From the NCBI GenBank assembly GCA_913776405.1, contig CAJYOV010000543.1, positions 1-10,361 of the forward strand: 10,361 nt of DNA. Direction: 5' to 3'. The position numbers and the translations under genes were made by a program. Within the stretch, counting starts at the first letter, position 1. Each line of letters starts with the position of its first letter. Under the pieces are notes generated by a model that did no database searches, was not told where the DNA came from, and worked only from the letters and a program-made list of their open reading frames with translations. Origin of the DNA: Pseudobdellovibrionaceae bacterium (GTDB lineage Bacteria > Bdellovibrionota > Bdellovibrionia > Bdellovibrionales > JAMPXM01). Below, piece by piece: positions 6,333 through 10,361 of the stretch.

Positions 6333-7379
6333 ATGAGAGACTCGTTCCAATCAGGAAAACTGCGCGATTTTGAATTCGCGGTTTATCGCAAGCTTCAGCC
6401 GATCAAGGGTGTCGCGAACTCGAAAATCCTGATCGCGTGTAGCGGCGGGCTGGATTCCGTTGCTCTTCTGTCTGTTCTGGCGGCTCTGAAAGCGAAACTC
6501 AGATTGAGCCTGGAAGTCGCGCATGTCCATCACGGTGCGACTTCGGATCAGCGCCAATTCCAGTCGCGTCATCAAGCTCGAGATCTGGTTTCGTCACAAT
6601 CAGAAGCGTTCGGTTTGAAATGCCATCTCATCGAGCCGGATACGCCTCTTCACAAGCAGTCGGAAGAAGCCTTCCGTGAGTTTCGTCTGACCTCGCTCGG
6701 GAAATTAAAAGAGAAACTCGAAGCCGACGCGGTCGCGTTGGCCCATCACGCTGACGACCTTTTTGAAACGCGTCTGATGCGTCTCATTCGTGGAACCGGA
6801 GCCCACGGTCTCGAAGCGATGTCGCTCTTTGACCCTGCGAATTCGGCGTCGATGGCAGCGGAAGCTTCGGGCCTCGAATTCTCGAAGCTGCGACCGTTTC
6901 TTGGTGAAACGCGTTCTGCGATCCGTGCTTATGCCGAAGAGAAGAATTTGAAATGGATCGACGATCCCTCAAACGCAGAAACTCATTTTTTCAGAAACTG
7001 GCTTCGAAACGAGTGGCTTCCCGCTCTGGAAGCAAAGCGCTCGGGGAGTGTTCGCAGCTTCGCGAGAAGCCTCGAGATGCTTGTTCACGAATTACAGAGT
7101 CCAGCGTCATTTGGAACTGCGCTCGATGAAGGCCTCGATATTGCCCTTGGCAAAATCGGGCGCGGCGCGTTTGAAGGTCTAGAGCTTGCGCGTAAACGAT
7201 CTGTTATTGTGAGTCTGACACGCACGCTCGGAGCGCGAGATTTCTCGCTTTCTCGTGTCGAAGAAGTGATCAAGCGTCTGCATCATCTTGAATCGACTGG
7301 TCAAAAAGTCGCACGCTTTCACGTAGGCGGTGTCGACTGGTCCATCTCTGCCTCAGAAATCGCCGCCACCGTAGACTAA
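6333..7379 (+). CDS. tilS: tRNA(Ile)-lysidine synthetase TilS
   Basis: Ligates lysine to C34 of the CAU-anticodon tRNA-Ile using ATP, which changes the tRNA from Met to Ile identity and makes AUA readable; essential in most bacteria. The 348-residue protein has the N-type ATP pyrophosphatase P-loop SGGLDS (37-42), the HVHHG motif, the AHHADDLFETRLMRLIRGTG segment that matches the family's 'HH.DD..ET...R..RG.G', and RPFLGETRSAIRAYAEE, then WIDDPSN and RNWLRNEWLPAL. It is shorter than E. coli TilS (about 430), so the C-terminal tRNA-binding domain is reduced, as in some short TilS proteins. ATG 6333 is preferred because it gives the usual short N-terminus; TTG 6273 would add 20 residues. Neither has a clear ribosome site. 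It is divergent from the exported-protein gene, with 99 bases between them, and lies upstream of ftsH. Confidence 0.9.
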   Translation: MRDSFQSGKLRDFEFAVYRKLQPIKGVANSKILIACSGGLDSVALLSVLAALKAKLRLSLEVAHVHHGATSDQRQFQSRHQARDLVSSQSEAFGLKCHLIEPDTPLHKQSEEAFREFRLTSLGKLKEKLEADAVALAHHADDLFETRLMRLIRGTGAHGLEAMSLFDPANSASMAAEASGLEFSKLRPFLGETRSAIRAYAEEKNLKWIDDPSNAETHFFRNWLRNEWLPALEAKRSGSVRSFARSLEMLVHELQSPASFGTALDEGLDIALGKIGRGAFEGLELARKRSVIVSLTRTLGARDFSLSRVEEVIKRLHHLESTGQKVARFHVGGVDWSISASEIAATVD

Positions 7380-7406
7380 GTCTCGATCTTTCCACAGTAA
7401 GTGTAT

Positions 7407-7434
7407 TTGTGGGATCTGCCAGCCGTGCTATCCT
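7407..7434 (+). promoter_or_regulatory. candidate promoter for ftsH
   Basis: In the 87-base gap between tilS and ftsH, TTGTGG (7407-7412) and TATCCT (7429-7434) are separated by 16 bases and match the -35/-10 consensus at 3 and 4 of 6 positions. The start would be near 7441, about 12 bases before the ribosome site. It could let ftsH be expressed apart from tilS. The -35 match is poor. Confidence 0.3.
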
Positions 7435-7466
7435 TGATAGTGGGTTCAGGGAAAGGACTTAAGCGC

Positions 7467-9461
7467 ATGCGGCAAACACAGAAGACGATGGCACTCTGGG
7501 CAATTTTGCTAGTTGTGATGATCCTCTTGTTTCAGATGTACGCCACGCAACGTGGTACGCAGATCAATCACGAAAAGTTTCAATATCCGCAGTATCAGAA
7601 AGCTCTCAAAGAGCACAAGATTCAGTCGGTCACGATTCGTTCGGGCGGTACCGATGCAGGGCCATCTGAAATCGCGGGCGATCTCGATCCGCAATACAAA
7701 GATGAGTTCGGCGGTCTGCACTTCGTGATCACGGGGCCACCGATGGCCGTTGCGCACGAAGAAGCTGTTCAGGCGGGCGTGAAACTTAACTACGAGCGAG
7801 CTGACTCCAACGGTCTTCTTCAGACACTTCTCATTAACTGGCTCCCGCTGATCTTGATCGTCGCGATGTTCATGTTCATCTTGCGCCAAATTCAAGTGGG
7901 CGGCGGTAAGGCGATGAACTTCGGTAAATCGAAAGCGCGCCTTCTGACTGAGAATAAAAACAAAGTTCTCTTCCAAGACGTCGCAGGCGTCGAAGAAGCA
8001 AAAGAAGATCTCGTTGAGATCGTTCATTTCTTAAAAGACCCAAAGAAATTTACGAAACTCGGTGGTCGTATTCCGAAGGGTGTTTTGCTTGTCGGCCCTC
8101 CGGGCACAGGTAAGACGCTCTTGGCTCGCGCCGTTGCCGGTGAAGCAGGCGTTCCATTCTTCACGATCTCGGGTTCTGACTTCGTTGAAATGTTCGTCGG
8201 TGTCGGTGCTTCGCGTGTTCGCGATTTGTTCGAGCAAGGTAAACGAAACGCGCCCTGCTTGATCTTCATCGATGAGATCGATGCAGTCGGTCGCCACCGC
8301 GGTGCCGGCATGGGCGGCGGTCACGATGAACGTGAACAGACTCTCAACCAACTTCTCGTTGAAATGGATGGCTTCGAATCATCAGAGGGCGTTATCTTGA
8401 TTGCGGCGACAAACCGCCCTGACGTTCTCGATCCGGCGCTCTTGCGTCCAGGTCGTTTCGACCGTCGCGTTGTCGTGAACAAGCCTGATCTCGGTGGCCG
8501 TTTGAAGATCTTAAACGTGCATGCGAAGAAGACGCCGCTTGCGTCAAACGTCGATCTTGAGAAGGTCGCTCGCGGAACTCCGGGTTTTGCAGGTGCCGAT
8601 CTTGAAAACTTGGTGAACGAAGCGGCCCTGAATGCAGCTCGCTCAAATAAGTCAAAACTCACTCAAGACGACTTCGAACACGCGCGCGATAAAGTCATGA
8701 TGGGTGCTGAACGTCGCTCGATGGTCATCAGCGAATCGGACAAACGCATCACGGCGTATCACGAAGCAGGGCACACGCTTGTCGCGAAGATGCTTCCAGG
8801 TTCGGACCCGATTCATAAGGTGACTATCATTCCACGCGGGATGGCGCTTGGCCTGACATGGACTTTGCCTGAAAAAGAAGCATTGAACCTGACACGCACT
8901 CAAGCTGAGAACACGATCGCGTTCGCCTTCGGCGGTCGCGCTGCGGAAGAGTTGATCTACAAAGAATTTACGACAGGTGCCGGTAACGACATCGAGCGTG
9001 CGACAGACATCGCGCGTCGCATGGTCTGCGAATGGGGTATGAGCGAAAAGCTTGGCCCTCTAGCGTGGGAGAAACGTGAAGGCCAGCCATTCTTGGGCAT
9101 GCAGCAATCATCGGGCGCCCACTATTCGGAAGCGAAAGCCGAAGAGATCGACGCGGAAATTTATCGCCTGATCACTTCAAACTACGAGCGCGCCCGCAAG
9201 ATTCTCGCGGACAACTTGCCGATCCTCGAAGTGCTGACTCAAGCTCTGATGGAGTTCGAGACGATCGACGGTTCAGAAGTCGACTTCCTCGTTAAAGGCG
9301 GAACGCTCGACGCCCTTCGCGACCAACGCCAAACGCGCGAACGCGATATGGCAAAAGAACAAGCACAAGGCCGCGCAAACGAAGAAGAAGCCGAGAAAAA
9401 GGCCGCAGCAGCCAACAACTCCGGCGGCTCCTTCGGCGGGACACCCGCTGCTGCAACGTAA
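7467..9461 (+). CDS. ftsH: ATP-dependent zinc metalloprotease FtsH
   Basis: Membrane-anchored hexameric AAA+ protease that extracts and degrades misfolded membrane proteins and short-lived regulators. In the 664-residue product I see TM1 at about 8-24, a periplasmic domain of about 90 residues, TM2 at about 118-139, Walker A GPPGTGKT (210-217), the pore loop FVG (243-245), Walker B LIFIDEID (265-272), the second region of homology [19 protein letters not shown] (315-333), the zinc site HEAGH (432-436) and a third zinc ligand, Asp 508, in [10 protein letters not shown]. The tail is Ala/Glu/Lys-rich and ends in Gly/Ser/Ala, as is common and variable in the family. ATG 7467 is chosen because AAGGA (7453-7457) lies 9 bases upstream and the protein then begins [11 protein letters not shown], directly before TM1. 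The in-frame GTG at 7401 would add 22 residues and has no site. A strong terminator follows. Confidence 0.97.
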   Translation: MRQTQKTMALWAILLVVMILLFQMYATQRGTQINHEKFQYPQYQKALKEHKIQSVTIRSGGTDAGPSEIAGDLDPQYKDEFGGLHFVITGPPMAVAHEEAVQAGVKLNYERADSNGLLQTLLINWLPLILIVAMFMFILRQIQVGGGKAMNFGKSKARLLTENKNKVLFQDVAGVEEAKEDLVEIVHFLKDPKKFTKLGGRIPKGVLLVGPPGTGKTLLARAVAGEAGVPFFTISGSDFVEMFVGVGASRVRDLFEQGKRNAPCLIFIDEIDAVGRHRGAGMGGGHDEREQTLNQLLVEMDGFESSEGVILIAATNRPDVLDPALLRPGRFDRRVVVNKPDLGGRLKILNVHAKKTPLASNVDLEKVARGTPGFAGADLENLVNEAALNAARSNKSKLTQDDFEHARDKVMMGAERRSMVISESDKRITAYHEAGHTLVAKMLPGSDPIHKVTIIPRGMALGLTWTLPEKEALNLTRTQAENTIAFAFGGRAAEELIYKEFTTGAGNDIERATDIARRMVCEWGMSEKLGPLAWEKREGQPFLGMQQSSGAHYSEAKAEEIDAEIYRLITSNYERARKILADNLPILEVLTQALMEFETIDGSEVDFLVKGGTLDALRDQRQTRERDMAKEQAQGRANEEEAEKKAAAANNSGGSFGGTPAAAT

Positions 9462-9487
9462 AAGTCTTTACGCTCAAGGCGCTCTAG

Positions 9488-9515
9488 AAAGCCGAGGGAG
9501 ACCTCGGCTTTTTTT
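9488..9515 (+). terminator. strong intrinsic terminator of ftsH
   Basis: AGCCGAGG (9490-9497), loop GAGA, CCTCGGCT (9502-9509) form a perfect 8-bp GC-rich stem, extended by A-T pairs, followed by a run of T to 9515. It sits 26 bases after the ftsH stop and separates ftsH transcription from the repeat region and cdaA. Confidence 0.93.
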
Positions 9516-9531
9516 ATGGCGCAGTGGCCGC

Positions 9532-9683
9532 CAGTTTTCAGGGCCCAGTTCCAGTTGCAGATGCAGTTCCAGTTTGAAGTACAGTTTTTCAGTCCTGCTT
9601 TGCTGCCGCAGGCCGAGCTCATCTGGCAAACTGTGCTGAAAACTCAATCTGCAACGGCAACTGGAACTGATCCCTGCAAACTG
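9532..9683. repeat. gapless 61-bp imperfect inverted repeat with 30-base spacer
   Basis: The arms are 9532-9592 and 9623-9683. Aligned by eye, the left arm and the reverse complement of the right arm match at 48 of 61 positions with no gap; the longest exact block is CAGTTCCAGTTGC (13 bases). The 30-base spacer (9593-9622) contains a further stem, CCTGC (9594-9598) with GCAGG (9608-9612). The left arm carries CAGTTN hexamers in phase. As RNA from either strand it would fold into one long hairpin. No coding sequence, ribosome site or flanking target duplication is recognisable. The region 9462-9762 holds this, the ftsH terminator and the cdaA promoter only; a 7-bp stem at 9691-9710 is minor. 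Confidence 0.85.
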
Positions 9684-9745
9684 AATTCACCGGGTCATGA
9701 TCGTGACTCGAGCAACGTTTGTCCTTCCCCAGAGTCTTTTCCGTG

Positions 9746-9754
9746 TGCTCTAAT
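9746..9754 (+). promoter_or_regulatory. extended -10 promoter of cdaA
   Basis: TG-C-TCTAAT (9746-9754) matches the extended -10 pattern TGnTATAAT at all but one position. No good -35 lies 16-18 bases upstream, as is common for extended -10 promoters. Transcription would start near 9760-9763, at or just before the cdaA start codon. Confidence 0.45.
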
Positions 9755-9762
9755 CATTCACG

Positions 9763-10361
9763 ATGTTGCAGAGCATTCTCGAGAACTTACAATTCATCTT
9801 CACGCAGCTTCGGCTCCGTGACTTTCTCGACATGTTCTTGGTTTGGATCGTCGTTTACCGCGTTTTGATCCTCATCCGCCACACCGGTACGGTTCAGATG
9901 TTGTCGGGTCTCGGGATCCTTGCGATCGCGTACCTGATGAGCATCTGGTTTGAACTTTTCACGTTTAACTGGATTCTCGAGAAGTTCTTCAACAACCTCT
10001 TCTTGATTGTCGTGATTCTCTTCCAGGGTGAAATTCGGCGCGCGCTCGCACACATTGGTTCGAATCCGTTTTTCACGGGCGCGTCTCACGTGCAAGAGAC
10101 CCACATCATCGAGGAGATCGCAAAAGGTGCGATTCAGCTTGCGCAAAAAGGTGTTGGCGCTTTGATCGTGATCGAAAAAGAGATCAACCTCGAATACTTC
10201 ATCGAGATCGGCACCGAGGTCGACTCGATCGTGAACGCGGACGTTTTGAATTCAATCTTTCATCCGTCGGGTCCGCTTCACGATGGTGCGGTCATTATTC
10301 GCGGCGGCCGCCTTTGGGCTGCAGGCTGCTTCCTTCCACTTTCGAAGAACCCGGCACTTGA
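9763..10361 (+). CDS. cdaA: diadenylate cyclase CdaA, 5' part (cut by the window end)
   Basis: Makes cyclic di-AMP from two ATP at the inner face of the membrane; the messenger controls osmolyte and potassium balance and wall homeostasis in organisms that use it. The visible 199 residues begin MLQSILENLQFIF, with three membrane helices (about 24-39, 46-62, 73-88), then FQGEIRRALAHIG, the linker to the DisA_N cyclase domain, which runs from about 110 with HIIEEIAKGAIQLAQKG, GALIVIEKE and LNSIFHPSGPLHDGAVIIRGGRLWAAGCFLPLS. The DGA nucleotide-binding motif is at 174-176; the RHR motif should follow beyond the window. The frame has a stop at 9751-9753, so ATG 9763 (or TTG 9766) is the earliest start. 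No ribosome site precedes it, and the promoter position suggests a leaderless message. Family genes ybbR/cdaR and glmM would be expected downstream. Confidence 0.93.
   Translation, partial: MLQSILENLQFIFTQLRLRDFLDMFLVWIVVYRVLILIRHTGTVQMLSGLGILAIAYLMSIWFELFTFNWILEKFFNNLFLIVVILFQGEIRRALAHIGSNPFFTGASHVQETHIIEEIAKGAIQLAQKGVGALIVIEKEINLEYFIEIGTEVDSIVNADVLNSIFHPSGPLHDGAVIIRGGRLWAAGCFLPLSKNPAL

Noticed and set aside
7401..7466. GTG start extending FtsH by 22 residues
   Set aside because: ATG 7467 has AAGGA at 9 bases and places TM1 directly after the start, as in the family; the extension also overlaps the likely promoter.
7509..8027. Minus-strand frame of 172 residues inside ftsH
   Set aside because: Antisense shadow of conserved ftsH coding sequence; composition is that of a reverse frame.
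9239..9622. Minus-strand frame of 127 residues overlapping the ftsH end and the left repeat arm
   Set aside because: Most of it is antisense to the well-supported ftsH, and the N-terminal Asn/Trp/Cys pattern is the hexamer repeat read backwards.
9532..9683. CRISPR array or insertion sequence ends
   Set aside because: There are no evenly spaced direct repeats with unique spacers, and no transposase or target-site duplication; the element is one inverted repeat.
9516..9821. Plus-strand frame of 101 residues with alternating Gln-hydrophobic start
   Set aside because: It begins at the end of the ftsH terminator, has no ribosome site, runs through the inverted repeat and overlaps cdaA in another frame; its pattern comes from the CAGTTN hexamers.

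Overview
The window reads as an ordinary chromosomal segment of a Gram-negative bacterium, most likely a Bdellovibrio-like member of the Bdellovibrionota or an old 'deltaproteobacterial' relative. The grounds are the tilS-ftsH-cdaA order, a small eight-cysteine protein of a type I recall from those groups, two Sec-exported proteins of unknown family, and moderate GC with tightly packed short operons. The assignment is an inference; no rRNA or tRNA is present to fix it.

Layout. Bases 2-325 are the 3' end of a hotdog-fold acyl-CoA thioesterase. A plus-strand run follows: glpX (class II fructose-1,6-bisphosphatase, best start GTG 454), an eight-cysteine zinc-ribbon-like protein (1515-1814), a Coq10/START-type SRPBCC protein (1887-2318) and, overlapping it by 11 nt, a small phasin-like helical protein (2308-2718). 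These meet a convergent minus-strand gene for an exported coiled-coil protein (2739-3560); a 12-bp unit repeated three times covers both stop codons. Also on the minus strand is a two-gene unit: a secreted 206-residue protein (5613-6233), then a 633-residue protein with hydrophobic segments and an atypical HipA/PI3K-PI4K-like kinase domain (3715-5616). The second gene starts at a TTG that overlaps the stop of the first.

The right part is plus strand: tilS (tRNA-Ile lysidine synthetase), ftsH (membrane AAA+ zinc protease) with a strong intrinsic terminator, a roughly 250-base non-coding stretch holding a gapless 61-bp imperfect inverted repeat, and the 5' part of cdaA (membrane diadenylate cyclase), cut by the window end.

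How the genes fit together. glpX serves gluconeogenesis. tilS, ftsH and cdaA are housekeeping genes often found near each other in this part of the tree, usually with folP between ftsH and cdaA; folP is absent here and the inverted repeat lies in its place. The items most worth a second look are the secreted-protein/atypical-kinase pair with its unusual TTGA junction, and the long inverted repeat built from CAGTTN hexamers in front of a cdaA that looks leaderless.
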